A stretch of DNA of 64,000 bases from Xanthomonas sacchari (GTDB taxonomy: Bacteria > Pseudomonadota > Gammaproteobacteria > Xanthomonadales > Xanthomonadaceae), in contig NZ_CP132343.1 in NCBI RefSeq assembly GCF_040529065.1, forward strand, positions 1,054,001 through 1,118,000, given 5' to 3'. Positions within the stretch are counted from its first letter, which is position 1. Each line of letters opens with the position of its first letter. A program made the position numbers and the translations under genes. Under the pieces are notes generated by a model. That model was not told the origin of the DNA. It saw only the letters and a list, made by a program, of their open reading frames with translations, and made no database searches. Positions 41,944 through 51,180 of this stretch are shown in pieces.

Positions 41944-42831
41944 TCAGCAGGCCAGCACGTTGCCAGGCGCGTAGTCGGCCGCCGCGGCTGCACCTGGCGG
42001 TGCCGGCCGTGGGTCGAGTTGCGCTTGCGTGGTCTCTTCGGTCCACACCACGAACGATTCCAGGACGTTGTCGCCGAAGGTGGTGCTGATCGCCACGTCG
42101 GCGGCGTCGCGGCCGCGCGCGATCAGCACGCGGCCGATGCGCGGCAGGTTGTGGCGCGCATCGAAGGTGTACCAGTGCCCGTCGAGGAAGGCCTCGAACC
42201 AGCCGGAAAAATCCATCGGCGCGTCCGAGGCGGGGACGCCGATATCGCCGAGGTAGCCGGTGCAGTAGCGGGCCGGAATGTTCATGCAGCGGCACAGCGC
42301 GATGGCCGCATGCGCGAAGTCGCGGCACACGCCGCGCCCTTCCTGCAGTGCCTGCGCCGCGCTCTTGGTCGCGCAAGCATGGACGTAGCCGAAGGCGATG
42401 CGCGCATGCACGTAGTCGCAGATCGCCTGCACCCGTGCCCAGCCGGGCGGCGTGCCGCCGAACAGCTCCCAGGCCATGCCGCTGAGCAGGTCGGTCTCGC
42501 AGTAGCGGCTGCCGAGCAGATACACCAGGGTATCGTCGGGCAACTGCTCCACCGGGGTCTGCGCGGCGTCGTAGCGATACTGGTCCGGCAGCCCGCTGTC
42601 GCGCACCACCGCGTCGGCACGCAGGGTCAGTGCGCCGGCGGGTGCCTGCAGGCGCGTGCAGCGGTTGCCGAAGCCGTCGCGATAGGTGTGCAGCGGCACT
42701 GCCGGCATGCTGTGCAGGGCGGTGGCGGCGACGATGTCGTCGTGGCGGCTGTCGTGGATGTCCAGCATCGCCAGCATCGGCGTCGCCTGCGCGAAACGGT
42801 AGCGGATCTCGTAGCCGAGGCGGATGAGCAT
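41944..42831 (-). CDS. Transglutaminase-like cysteine protease family protein
   Basis: A 295-residue cytosolic protein with an N-terminal beta domain typical of bacterial transglutaminase-like proteins (LGYEIRYRFAQATPML) and a catalytic core with Cys169 (GRGVCRDFAH), His219 (DGHWYTF) and Asp224 (FDARHN). In bacteria the fold usually acts as a protease or amidase; the substrate is unknown. Upstream (42832-43134) no promoter is obvious. Confidence 0.9.
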   Translation of the reverse strand: MLIRLGYEIRYRFAQATPMLAMLDIHDSRHDDIVAATALHSMPAVPLHTYRDGFGNRCTRLQAPAGALTLRADAVVRDSGLPDQYRYDAAQTPVEQLPDDTLVYLLGSRYCETDLLSGMAWELFGGTPPGWARVQAICDYVHARIAFGYVHACATKSAAQALQEGRGVCRDFAHAAIALCRCMNIPARYCTGYLGDIGVPASDAPMDFSGWFEAFLDGHWYTFDARHNLPRIGRVLIARGRDAADVAISTTFGDNVLESFVVWTEETTQAQLDPRPAPPGAAAAADYAPGNVLAC

Positions 42832-43134
42832 GGGGTGTCCGGTGCGGGGCGGGTTGCCGGCGCGGACCGGTCCAAGCCCAGCGTGCGCAGGCCGCGCTCA
42901 GCTTGGTGTGAAGGCGGGCGCTCGCCGCTTCAGCATGCTGAGCGGAGGAGGGGGCTCAGTGTATGTCGAACCGACGCATTGGCGACGGGGGGGGGCGAAA
43001 CCGCGGCGCGACGTGGGTGCTACGCCAAGGACCGCCGCACCGGGAGCGCCTTGCGGCAGCGCGTGGGCGCGGTGGTCGGTCGTCTTCGACGGAGGGACGC
43101 GGCAAAAGCCACATCTCTCGCCGACGTCTTGTAC
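42832..43134. other. Intergenic region upstream of the transglutaminase-like gene
   Basis: About 300 bases between two minus-strand genes. It holds the palindrome CAGCATGCTG near 42930, a GGAGGAGGGGG stretch and a nine-G run at 42987-42995. A 69-codon plus-strand frame from 42963 has a ribosome-site-like sequence but the product is Arg/Gly-rich without family likeness, so I do not call it a gene. Confidence 0.5.
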
Positions 43135-43932
43135 TCAGCCAAGCGCCAGCAACGGCGGCTGCAGCGCGCTGAAGATCCGCGCCAGGCGCTGCGCCCAGGC
43201 CTGCTGGCCGGCGGCGTCGGCGATCAGGTCCTGGCGGATCTCCAGTTCCACGTGCGGCAGGCCGCGGCCTTCGCCGTGCACGGGCACCGCGTAGTCGCTG
43301 CTGTCGCTGACCGCGTACGGCGCGTTGTCGCCGACCAGCAGGTCGTCTTCCTCGCGCAGCGCCTGCAGTAGCGCGTGGGCGAAACGGGTGTCGCGGTGGT
43401 AGAGCACGCCGACATGCCAGGGCCGCGGCACGCCGTCCATCACCGGGGTGAAGCTGTGCATCATCACCAGCAGGGTGGGGCGCGCGGCGGCGCGGCGTGC
43501 GTCCAGTTCGGCGGCGATGCGCGCGTGGTAGGGCGCATGCACGGCGTCGATGCGCTGCTGCCGCTGCGCCGCCGTGAGCCCGGCATTGCCCGGCACCACG
43601 GTGTGGTCGCTGACCGGCGGAATCAGCGTCGGCGAGGCCAGCGGGCGATTGCAGTCGATCAGCAGTCGCGAATAGGTCTGTTCGATCGCCCAGGCGTCGA
43701 GCAGCGCCGACAGCGCGCGGGTGGTACCGGCGATGCCGATGTCCCAGCCGATGTGCCGGTCCAGGTCCGCCTGCGCCAGGCCGAGACCGTGCAGCGCATG
43801 CGGGACCGCCTGGCCGGCGTGGTCGGCCAGCAGCACGAACGGCGAAGCGCCGTGCGCGCGGTGGATGGTGAATACCGCCGGGTCGTCGGCGCCCAGCAGC
43901 GGTGGCAGATCGGAACGGGGTGCCTCAGCCAC
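43135..43932 (-). CDS. N-formylglutamate amidohydrolase family protein
   Basis: A 265-residue protein of the FGase family: FTIHRAHGASPFVLLADHAG, DRHIGWDIGIAGTTRAL, YSRLLIDCNRP, and VMMHSFTPVMDG. The family hydrolyses N-formylglutamate in histidine degradation, but no hut gene is nearby, so the substrate may differ. It begins with GTG 43932, eight bases inside the 3' end of the Nudix gene, so the two are coupled. No ATG is available near this position. Confidence 0.9.
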   Translation of the reverse strand: MAEAPRSDLPPLLGADDPAVFTIHRAHGASPFVLLADHAGQAVPHALHGLGLAQADLDRHIGWDIGIAGTTRALSALLDAWAIEQTYSRLLIDCNRPLASPTLIPPVSDHTVVPGNAGLTAAQRQQRIDAVHAPYHARIAAELDARRAAARPTLLVMMHSFTPVMDGVPRPWHVGVLYHRDTRFAHALLQALREEDDLLVGDNAPYAVSDSSDYAVPVHGEGRGLPHVELEIRQDLIADAAGQQAWAQRLARIFSALQPPLLALG

Positions 43933-44476
43933 GCGGCGTCCCGTCGAGCTCGTGTTCGATCATCCACAGGCCGGCCCAGAGCTTCGCGTCCAGTGCGTAG
44001 CCTTCGCCCATCTTCTGCACCAGCCACGCGGCGGCACGGGCGCGCGGTACCGTATGCACAGTGATGTCCTCGCTGGCGTCGCCGCCGCCGTTGCCGACCT
44101 TGCGCAGGCCGGTGGCACGGACGAAGGCGATCTTCTCGTTGCTGGCGCCGGCCGAGGTCGGGCCGATCAGCAGCACTTCGGCGTGGTCGGCGGTCCAGCC
44201 GGTCTCCTCTTCCAGTTCGCGCACCGCCGACACTTCGATCGATTCGCCGGCATCGATGTCGCCGACCAGGCCGGCCGGCATCTCGATGGTGCGCGCCTGC
44301 AGCGGCACGCGGAACTGTTCGACGAACAGCACTTCGTCGTCCGGCGTGACCGCCACGATGATCGCGGCCAGGCCACCGGCATGCACCCGTTCGGAATACT
44401 CCCAGGTGCCGCGCACGACCATGCGCTGGTATTTGCCTTCGTAGACGACGCGGGGCGGGGAATCGTGGCGGGGCAT
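43925..44476 (-). CDS. Nudix hydrolase, ADP-ribose pyrophosphatase-like
   Basis: A 183-residue Nudix enzyme. The complete Nudix box (G-X5-E-X7-REUXEEXGU) occupies residues 72-94, within GDIDAGESIEVSAVRELEEE. The WEYSERVHAGGLAAIIVAV and FVEQFRVPLQARTIEMPAGL segments fit NudF-type ADP-ribose pyrophosphatases. It heads a two-gene unit with the N-formylglutamate amidohydrolase-like gene. Confidence 0.93.
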   Translation of the reverse strand: MPRHDSPPRVVYEGKYQRMVVRGTWEYSERVHAGGLAAIIVAVTPDDEVLFVEQFRVPLQARTIEMPAGLVGDIDAGESIEVSAVRELEEETGWTADHAEVLLIGPTSAGASNEKIAFVRATGLRKVGNGGGDASEDITVHTVPRARAAAWLVQKMGEGYALDAKLWAGLWMIEHELDGTPRG

Positions 44477-44620
44477 GGGCAGCTCGCAAGATGGCGGAGG
44501 AAGAAGGCGCGGTCGCGCGCGGCGCGGTCCGGCGATGCGGTGCAGTGTAGAGCGTGCGCTGTGTTTTTTTGATGCGTGCCCTGCGGCCAGCGGTGGGTGG
44601 GCGCGACGCGAGGCCGGCGC

Positions 44621-45544
44621 TCAGCCGGCTACGAACTCCAGGCCCGCCGCCTGCAGCAGCCGGCGTCGGGTCAGCGGCCCGAAGCGCAGCGCCTCGCACA
44701 GGCCGTGCAGCATGTCGGCATCGGCCGCGCCGCGGGCGAAATCCGTGGTGGCGGTGTGCAGCGGCGCGTCCAGGGCGATGGTGGTCAGTTGCCGCCACAG
44801 CAGCGCGTGTTCGCGCTGCTCGCGCAGGCGCACGGCCATCTGCGCGGCGCCGCGCAGGCGCAGGAATGCCACTTCGTCGACCCGTGCCAGCAGCGTGTCC
44901 AGGTCGCCGAAGTGCGCCAGCAGGATCGCCGCCGACTTGGCGCCGATGCCGGTGACTCCTGGGATGTTGTCGATCGCATCGCCGGTCAGCGCCAGGTAGT
45001 CGGCGATCTGGTGCGCATGCACGCCGTGCCGCGCCTTGACTCCGGCCGCGCCCCAGCGCTGGCCGCGGCCGTAGTCCCATTGTTCGTCGAACTCCAGCAG
45101 CAACTGCGACAGGTCCTTGTCGGCGGAGACGATCACGCCGTGGAAGCCGTTGCCGCGGGCGCTGTGCAGGGCGCTGCCGATCAGGTCGTCGGCCTCGTAG
45201 TCGTGGTGCGCCAGCACGCCCAGGCCGAGGGCCGCGCAGAGCGCCTTGCAGTGCGCGAACTGGCGGCGCAGCGCGTCCGGTGCCGGCGCGCGGTTGGCCT
45301 TGTAGGCGGTGTACAGCCGATGCCGGAAGCAGCTGTCCAGCGCTTCGTCGAAGGCGATCACGATGTGCTGCGGTCGCTCGCGCTCGAGCAGGTCGAGCAG
45401 GAAGCGGGCGAAGCCGTGTACCGCATTGGTCGGCCAGCCCTGCGCGTCCTGGAACTCGTCGGGAATCGAATGCCAGGCGCGGAACACGTACAGGCTGGCA
45501 TCGACCAGGTACAGCGGCCGCGACACGGGCAGGCCTGCGTTCAC
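44621..45544 (-). CDS. 5'-3' exonuclease/flap endonuclease domain protein (Xni-like)
   Basis: A 307-residue nuclease of the FEN family without polymerase domains: YLVDASLYVFRAWHS, EADDLIGSALHSA, VIVSADKDLSQLL, and the helix-three-turn-helix TGDAIDNIPGVTGIGAKSAAILL. The aspartate ligands for two metals are all present, unlike some Xni proteins that lack the second site. It begins with GTG 45544 in the stop of the nitroreductase gene (GTGA). Confidence 0.93.
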   Translation of the reverse strand: MNAGLPVSRPLYLVDASLYVFRAWHSIPDEFQDAQGWPTNAVHGFARFLLDLLERERPQHIVIAFDEALDSCFRHRLYTAYKANRAPAPDALRRQFAHCKALCAALGLGVLAHHDYEADDLIGSALHSARGNGFHGVIVSADKDLSQLLLEFDEQWDYGRGQRWGAAGVKARHGVHAHQIADYLALTGDAIDNIPGVTGIGAKSAAILLAHFGDLDTLLARVDEVAFLRLRGAAQMAVRLREQREHALLWRQLTTIALDAPLHTATTDFARGAADADMLHGLCEALRFGPLTRRRLLQAAGLEFVAG

Positions 45545-46116
45545 GGCGTCCAGTCGCTGAGCAGCGCGCGTGGGTCCGGCCGCTCGCGCTCCGGCACGTC
45601 GAGGCGGGCGGTGCCGATGTGGATGAAGCCGGCGACATGCTCGTGCTCGGCCAGGCCCAGTCGCGCGGTCACCGTTTCGTCATACGCCATCCAGCCGGTC
45701 AGCCACTGCGCGCCGAAGCCGTAGGCCTGCGCCGCCTGCAGCAGCGCGAAGCACACCGATCCGGCGGTCATCCACTGTTCGATCTCCGGCACCTTGTGCC
45801 CGCGCTGCAGGCGCGCGATGACCGCGATCACCAGCGGCGCGTGGGCGAAGCGTTCGCGGTCCTTCTCCACCGCCGCCGGTGCCGCGCCGGGATCGCGCTG
45901 CAGGGTGCGCGCGGCGAGGATGTCGCCCAACGCCTGGCGCGCCGGGCCGGCGATGCGCAGGAAGCGGAACGGCACCAGCTTTCCGTGATCGGGGACACGC
46001 ACTGCAGACTGCAGCATCGCCAGCAGCGTCTCCGCGTCCGGTCCCGGCTCGCCCAGCTGCTTGGATGGCACTGAACGGCGCGCATCCAGCGCTTGCAGCG
46101 AATGAATTGTGCGCAT
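45541..46116 (-). CDS. Nitroreductase family protein (YdjA-like)
   Basis: A 191-residue flavin reductase: RRSVPSKQLGEPGPDAETLLAMLQSAVRVPDHGKLVPFRF is the FMN-binding N-terminus, and WMTAGSVCFALLQAAQAYGFGAQWLTG lies in the core. Natural substrate unknown. ATG 46116 is used; the frame upstream to 46248 has no family likeness. It is translationally coupled to the exonuclease gene. Confidence 0.93.
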   Translation of the reverse strand: MRTIHSLQALDARRSVPSKQLGEPGPDAETLLAMLQSAVRVPDHGKLVPFRFLRIAGPARQALGDILAARTLQRDPGAAPAAVEKDRERFAHAPLVIAVIARLQRGHKVPEIEQWMTAGSVCFALLQAAQAYGFGAQWLTGWMAYDETVTARLGLAEHEHVAGFIHIGTARLDVPERERPDPRALLSDWTP

Positions 46117-46271
46117 AGTCTCGATTCCGTGGGGCGGGCGCGGAATTATAGTCGGGCGCTCGCAGGCGGCAGCGGATGCCGCAGTTACACGGACAATCAC
46201 GTTGCGTTGCTGATCTGCCGCTAGCTTCCGAATTGACGTCGGTCTCACTGCCGCCTGCGTATCACACTGCC

Positions 46272-48503
46272 ATGACCCTTGCTGAATACGCTGAAGAGTT
46301 GTCGCCCAGCCGCAACGCGGATCTGCTCGAGCAGGTCCGTGACGTGGTGTCGGTTCCGCTCGCCGGCGCGTTCGGCGAGGTGTTGGACGTGCTTGCCGAG
46401 GCGCTGTTCCGCATGGCCGAGCGCGCCGGGCCGGCGCAGAACGACTATTTCGAGGCGATCCAGCTGTTGCGCCAGCAGCGCGAGCCGATCGCCGCGCGTT
46501 TCCGCGCGCATCTGGCCCAGGCCTGGCAGGCAGTGGAAGCCGGGCGCCCGCTGTCGGTGGAGCGCAGCCTGGCGCGCGAGCGCGGCGACCTGAGCCTGGT
46601 CTCGGAACAGGAACTGGACGTGCGCCTGGCGGTGCGCAACCTGGCCGGCGCGATCCAGCACCGCTGGCGGCCGGAGCTGATGCGGCTGAACCGGTTCCTC
46701 GGCTTCATCGCCGGCGGCCAGCGCATCGATGCCGACAACAACCCGTTCGGCCCCGAGCACGTGGGCGCGGCGGTGTACGCGGCGCTGCACGGGCTGGTGC
46801 TGGCGCCGCAGGTGCAACTGGCGATCGTCAAGATCTGCGAGCAGGAACTGCAGGAGCGCGTCGGCGAGCTGTATGCGCAACTGGAGCAGCGCCTGAACGA
46901 GGTCGCGCGCGCCCGCGCGCTGCCCAGCGGGCGTCCGCGCCGCCGTGCCATCCCGCGCCTGGGCGCGAGCGATGACGAGGCGGCGCCGGACTGGATCAGC
47001 CGCTTCTTCGAGAACTGGGACACCGCCGCGCCTTTGTCGGCGGCACAGCGCCGTGCCGCGCGCGCGCTGGACGCGCATGCACGCAACGAGCAGGAAGTAC
47101 TGCCGCCGGCGTTGCGCGCGCTGCTGCACGAGGCGCAGCCGGAGGCGGGCCCGGGCGACGGCCGGCGCTGCCTGTCGCCGCGCGAGGTGCTGTCGGTGCT
47201 GTCGCTGCTGCAGACCATGCCATTGGCCGGATTCGCCGCGGTCTGCGAACACGGCGGCCCGCTGGCGCAGGGCTTGCGCCGGCAGATCGCCGGGGTCGGC
47301 GCCTCGCTCGGCCTGGACCCGGCCAGCACCTGCCTGGACCCGGCCGATGCCGACACCCTGGATCTGGTCGGCCTGCTGTTCGACGTGATGCTCGAGGAAT
47401 GCGTGCTGCAGCCGGCGCAGCGCGAACTGCTGGGGCAGATGCTGGTGCCGATGGCCAAGGTGGCGCTGATCGACGGCCGCCTGTTCGTGCGCGACGGGCA
47501 TCCGGCGCGGCGCCTGCTCAACCTGCTGGCCGACGCCTGCGACGGCAATGCCGGCAGCACCGGCCCGGAGCAGGCGCTGCTGGCGCAGGCGCAGGCGGCG
47601 GTCGAACGGGTGGTGCGCGATTTCGACGAGCACCTGGCGGTGTTCCTGGCGCTGGAGGCCGAGTTCGGCAGCGCCTACGAGCAGTACCGGCGCCGGGTGG
47701 AGATTGCCGAGCGCCGCGCGGCCGAACTGCAGCGGGCCGAGGAACGCCGCGAGGTTGCCCGGCAGCGCGCCGCGCAGGCCCTGCACGAACTGCTGCAGCA
47801 GGCCGGCGACGACCTGGCCCTGCCGCTGCCCATCGAGGCGTTCCTGCGCCAGTCCTGGTGTCAGTACGTGCAGCAGTCGGCCTTGCGCGACGACGGCCAG
47901 GGCAGCGCGCTCGCCGCGGCGCTGGCGCTGGGCGATGCGGTGCTGGCGCAGTGCCGCCAGGCCCAGTCCGGCGCGGCACCGGCTGAAGGGTGGCTGCAGC
48001 CGCAGCATGCCGAGCTGACCCGGCTGTGGACCAGCGTCGGCCTGGACGCCGCGGCGGCCGAAGCCGCCTGGCAGGCCCTGCACATGGCGCTGGACGACCT
48101 GGCGCACGCGCGGCCGCTGCAGGCCGCGCTGCCCGCGGCGGGCGTGGACGTGCCCGAGCCGCCCGCCGCCGAGACCGTGCCGGCCCTGCCGGAACCGGCC
48201 CAGGCCACCGATTTCGACCACATCACCGCCGATTACTTCCGCAACCTGCCGTTGGGGACCTGGCTGGACTTCGTCGACCGCGAGGGCCGCGTGCAACCCG
48301 GCAAGCTGACCTGGGTGAGCCCGATCTCGGCGCGCCTGCTGTTCGTCAACCGTCGTGGCGGGCGGCTGTGCGTCGCCTCGGCCGAGGCGCTGGCGGTGAT
48401 GGCGCGGCTGGACAGGCTGCGCCTGCATCGCGACGACGATGCGTTCTACAGTGCCATGCAGGGCGTGGTCGACCGCCTGGAACGGGTGGCGGTCGCGGCC
48501 TGA
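46272..48503 (+). CDS. DUF1631 protein, paralogue 1
   Basis: A 743-residue cytosolic protein of the DUF1631 family (once called thymidine phosphorylase by error). It has several helical blocks. The C-terminal 100 residues (YFRNLPLGTWLDFVDREGRVQPGKLTWVSPISARLLFVNRRG) are PilZ-like, but the Arg residues and the D/NXSXXG motif that bind c-di-GMP are missing. Function unknown. ATG 46272 is chosen; 46176 is an in-frame alternative. It is in tandem with a paralogue 214 bases downstream. Confidence 0.9.
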   Translation: MTLAEYAEELSPSRNADLLEQVRDVVSVPLAGAFGEVLDVLAEALFRMAERAGPAQNDYFEAIQLLRQQREPIAARFRAHLAQAWQAVEAGRPLSVERSLARERGDLSLVSEQELDVRLAVRNLAGAIQHRWRPELMRLNRFLGFIAGGQRIDADNNPFGPEHVGAAVYAALHGLVLAPQVQLAIVKICEQELQERVGELYAQLEQRLNEVARARALPSGRPRRRAIPRLGASDDEAAPDWISRFFENWDTAAPLSAAQRRAARALDAHARNEQEVLPPALRALLHEAQPEAGPGDGRRCLSPREVLSVLSLLQTMPLAGFAAVCEHGGPLAQGLRRQIAGVGASLGLDPASTCLDPADADTLDLVGLLFDVMLEECVLQPAQRELLGQMLVPMAKVALIDGRLFVRDGHPARRLLNLLADACDGNAGSTGPEQALLAQAQAAVERVVRDFDEHLAVFLALEAEFGSAYEQYRRRVEIAERRAAELQRAEERREVARQRAAQALHELLQQAGDDLALPLPIEAFLRQSWCQYVQQSALRDDGQGSALAAALALGDAVLAQCRQAQSGAAPAEGWLQPQHAELTRLWTSVGLDAAAAEAAWQALHMALDDLAHARPLQAALPAAGVDVPEPPAAETVPALPEPAQATDFDHITADYFRNLPLGTWLDFVDREGRVQPGKLTWVSPISARLLFVNRRGGRLCVASAEALAVMARLDRLRLHRDDDAFYSAMQGVVDRLERVAVAA

Positions 48504-48717
48504 GCGGTTGCGCATTCAGGCCGCACTGCACGCGCGGTTACGCTGCCGACCGCTACGATTCTGCTCGGGGTCACGTTCTGGAGCGAGAAATGCGTAGCCC
48601 GTCACGGTCGATATTCAGCTACCTTGCCTACCATGCAGGAGCGGAAACAGGGGCCGCGTCTGTTTGTCCTCCACCATTCCTCCATCTGGCGCCGTCCATG
48701 GCGCGGAGCCGTCGCGC

Positions 48718-51033
48718 ATGAGTTTCAGCCCCAGCCCGCACGCACACCCGGCGCGTGACCCGCGCCTGTTGACGCAGGCGCGCGAGGGCATGCTGCCGGT
48801 GCTGGGCCAGGCTTTCGCCGAGGCGCTGGCGCACTTCGACGACGTGCTGTTCGACCGCGCCGAGAGCGCGGGTGCGTCGCAGCTGCTGTTCCTGGACGGG
48901 ATGCGCGAGTTGCGGCGCCGCCGCGACGAGATCGCCGCGCGCTTCCGCGCGCAACTGCATACCGCCTGGGAGGCGCTGGAGGCCGGCGCGCCGTTGTCGG
49001 CCGAAGTCGCCCTGGCCGGCTATGGGCAGGGCCTGAGCCTGATCTCCGAACACGAACTGGAATCGCGGCTGGCGGTGCGCAACCTGGCCAGCGTGCTGCT
49101 GCGCGAGTGGAAGCCGGTGCTGACCCGCATCGACCGGCGCCTGGGCTGGATCGCCGGCGGCCTGGAACTGGATGCGGACACCAACCCGATCGGCCCCGAA
49201 CACATCGGCGTGGCCGTGCATGCCGCCTTCTCCACCAGCGACCTGGCCCCGGAAGTGCGGCTGGTGCTGATCAAGCTGTGCGAGCGCGACTTCACCGCCG
49301 GGGTCGGCAAGCTCTACCAGGACCTGGACGACAGCCTCGCCCAGGCCGGGGTGATGCCGGAGATCTCGCGGCCACGCACGCCGCCGCCGCGCCGCGCGCC
49401 GCCGCCGGAGCAGCGCCCGCTGCGCGACACCGGCGCTGCGGCCGATGCCGGCATCGGCGCCGAGCTGGGCGAGGACGAGGAACACTACGCGCCGGCCTGG
49501 GCCAACCGCTTCGTCAACCGGTGGGCCGAGCGCCGCGGCAGCCTGCAGGCCGGCGAGCGCTACGAGGATCCCGAAGCGCGCCTGCCCGGCGGCAGCCAGG
49601 GCGTGTTGCTGGAGGCGCTGCACGAACTGCTGCAGCAGACTCGCAACGCGCGCGAGAGCGCCACCTCCGCGGCGACCGCGGCGGTGGGCCAGCAACGGCC
49701 GCTGAGCCAGCGCGAGATGATGTCGGTGCTGTCGCTGCTGCAGGCCACGCCCAGCGCCACCCTGCGCGCGGCGATCGGCGACGACAGCGAGTCGCTGGCG
49801 CAGCGGCTCAAGAGCGAGGTGCTGTCCAACGCCACCCAGTTCGGCGTGGACCCGGCGCATGCACGGCTGGATCCGGTCGACGAGGATGCGATCGACCTGG
49901 TCGGCATGCTGTTCGACGTGATGCTCGACGAGCGCGACCTGGAAGGCCGCTCGCGCGAATTGATCGGCCGGCTGGTGGTGCCGTTCGTCAAGGTCGCGCT
50001 GCTGGACCGGCGCATGTTCGTGCAGAAGACCCATCCGGCGCGGCGCCTGCTCAACTCGCTGGCCGAGGCCTGCGAGGGCAACACCGGCGAGAGCCAGGCC
50101 GAGCGCGTGCTGATGGGCAAGGTCGAGGAGATCATCGACCGGCTGGTGGCCGAGTTCAACGAGAACCTGGCGATCTTCCTGACCCTGGAAGAGGAATTCC
50201 GCGATTTCCTGGTGCAGCACCGCCGCCGCATCGAGATCGCCGAGCGCCGCGCCGCCGAGACCCAGCGCGGCCAGGAGAAGCTGGAACTGGCGCGGCAGCG
50301 CGCCGAGGCCGAACTGCAGCTGCGCCTGCAGGGCCGGCAGTTGCCGCAGGCGCTGCAGGATTTCCTGCACCAGCCGTGGCAGCACCACCTGACCATGGCG
50401 ATGCTGCGCGAAGGCGAGGGCGGCCCCGGCGTGCGCGATGCGCTGGCGCTGGCCGACGGCCTGCTCGAGGAAGCCGCCGAGGCGCAGCGGCACATCGTCG
50501 GCAAGCCCTGGCTGCAGGCCTGGCAGGGCGCGCTGCAGCGGGTCTTCGCCAGCGTCGGCCTTCATGCCGAGGCGGCCACGGCGGCGATCGATGCGCTGCA
50601 CGACACGCTGCAGGCGGTGGCCGAACTGCGTCCGGAACTGGAGCGGCCGCTGCCGGAACTGCCGCAGGTGGCGCTGCCGCAACCGCCGGTGCAGGAGGCG
50701 CAACCGGTGGAGGTGGCGCCGCCACAGACCATGGACGATTTCGACAACGCCGATGCTGACCGCTTCCGCGCGATGCCGATCGGCACCTGGCTGGATTTCG
50801 TCGACCGCGACGGCAAGATGCAGGCCGGCAAGCTGTCGTGGGTGAGCCCGATCTCGTCGCGCCTGCTGTTCGTCAACCGGCGCGGCGTGCGCTTCTGCGT
50901 GGCCTCGCCGGAAGAACTGGCGGTGATGGTGCGGCTGGGCCGGCTGCGCGCGCACGTGGACGACGGCGCCTTCGACAGCGCCATGCAGGGCGTCATCGAC
51001 CGGCTGGACCCGCACAGCCCGACCTTGCACTGA
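48718..51033 (+). CDS. DUF1631 protein, paralogue 2
   Basis: A 771-residue paralogue of the preceding gene with the same architecture: N-terminal block (LFLDGMRELRRRRDEIAARFRAQL), a Pro/Arg-rich linker, a middle block (SQREMMSVLSLLQ, HPARRLLNSLAEACEGN), a coiled-coil IAERRAAETQRGQEKLELARQRAEAEL, and the PilZ-like C-terminus. ATG 48718 has CGGAG nine bases upstream. The second paralogue is closer to the consensus I know of the family. Whether both are expressed together is unclear because a 214-base gap separates them. Confidence 0.92.
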   Translation: MSFSPSPHAHPARDPRLLTQAREGMLPVLGQAFAEALAHFDDVLFDRAESAGASQLLFLDGMRELRRRRDEIAARFRAQLHTAWEALEAGAPLSAEVALAGYGQGLSLISEHELESRLAVRNLASVLLREWKPVLTRIDRRLGWIAGGLELDADTNPIGPEHIGVAVHAAFSTSDLAPEVRLVLIKLCERDFTAGVGKLYQDLDDSLAQAGVMPEISRPRTPPPRRAPPPEQRPLRDTGAAADAGIGAELGEDEEHYAPAWANRFVNRWAERRGSLQAGERYEDPEARLPGGSQGVLLEALHELLQQTRNARESATSAATAAVGQQRPLSQREMMSVLSLLQATPSATLRAAIGDDSESLAQRLKSEVLSNATQFGVDPAHARLDPVDEDAIDLVGMLFDVMLDERDLEGRSRELIGRLVVPFVKVALLDRRMFVQKTHPARRLLNSLAEACEGNTGESQAERVLMGKVEEIIDRLVAEFNENLAIFLTLEEEFRDFLVQHRRRIEIAERRAAETQRGQEKLELARQRAEAELQLRLQGRQLPQALQDFLHQPWQHHLTMAMLREGEGGPGVRDALALADGLLEEAAEAQRHIVGKPWLQAWQGALQRVFASVGLHAEAATAAIDALHDTLQAVAELRPELERPLPELPQVALPQPPVQEAQPVEVAPPQTMDDFDNADADRFRAMPIGTWLDFVDRDGKMQAGKLSWVSPISSRLLFVNRRGVRFCVASPEELAVMVRLGRLRAHVDDGAFDSAMQGVIDRLDPHSPTLH

Positions 51034-51180
51034 GGCGCGCTGGCGCCGTCGGCCTGCGCTGCGACGGCGTGGCGCCGCTTCTCTCCTAGGCGTTGCGGTG
51101 GCAGCGCAAGCGCGTCATCGGCGGCCAGTGGCGGTCGCCAACACAACAGATGTCACGGTCGACCGCATGCAGCGGCGAAC

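Noticed and set aside
42963-43172. 69-codon plus-strand frame containing a nine-G tract, with a GGAGGAGGG ribosome-site-like sequence
   Set aside because: The product is Arg/Gly-rich without likeness to any family, and it overlaps the 3' end of a recognised minus-strand gene. A phase-variable gene was considered but not supported.
46245-51030. Two frames of 756 and 800 codons antisense to the DUF1631 genes
   Set aside because: Their similarity to each other is explained by the paralogy of the sense genes; products are His/Gln/Arg-rich.
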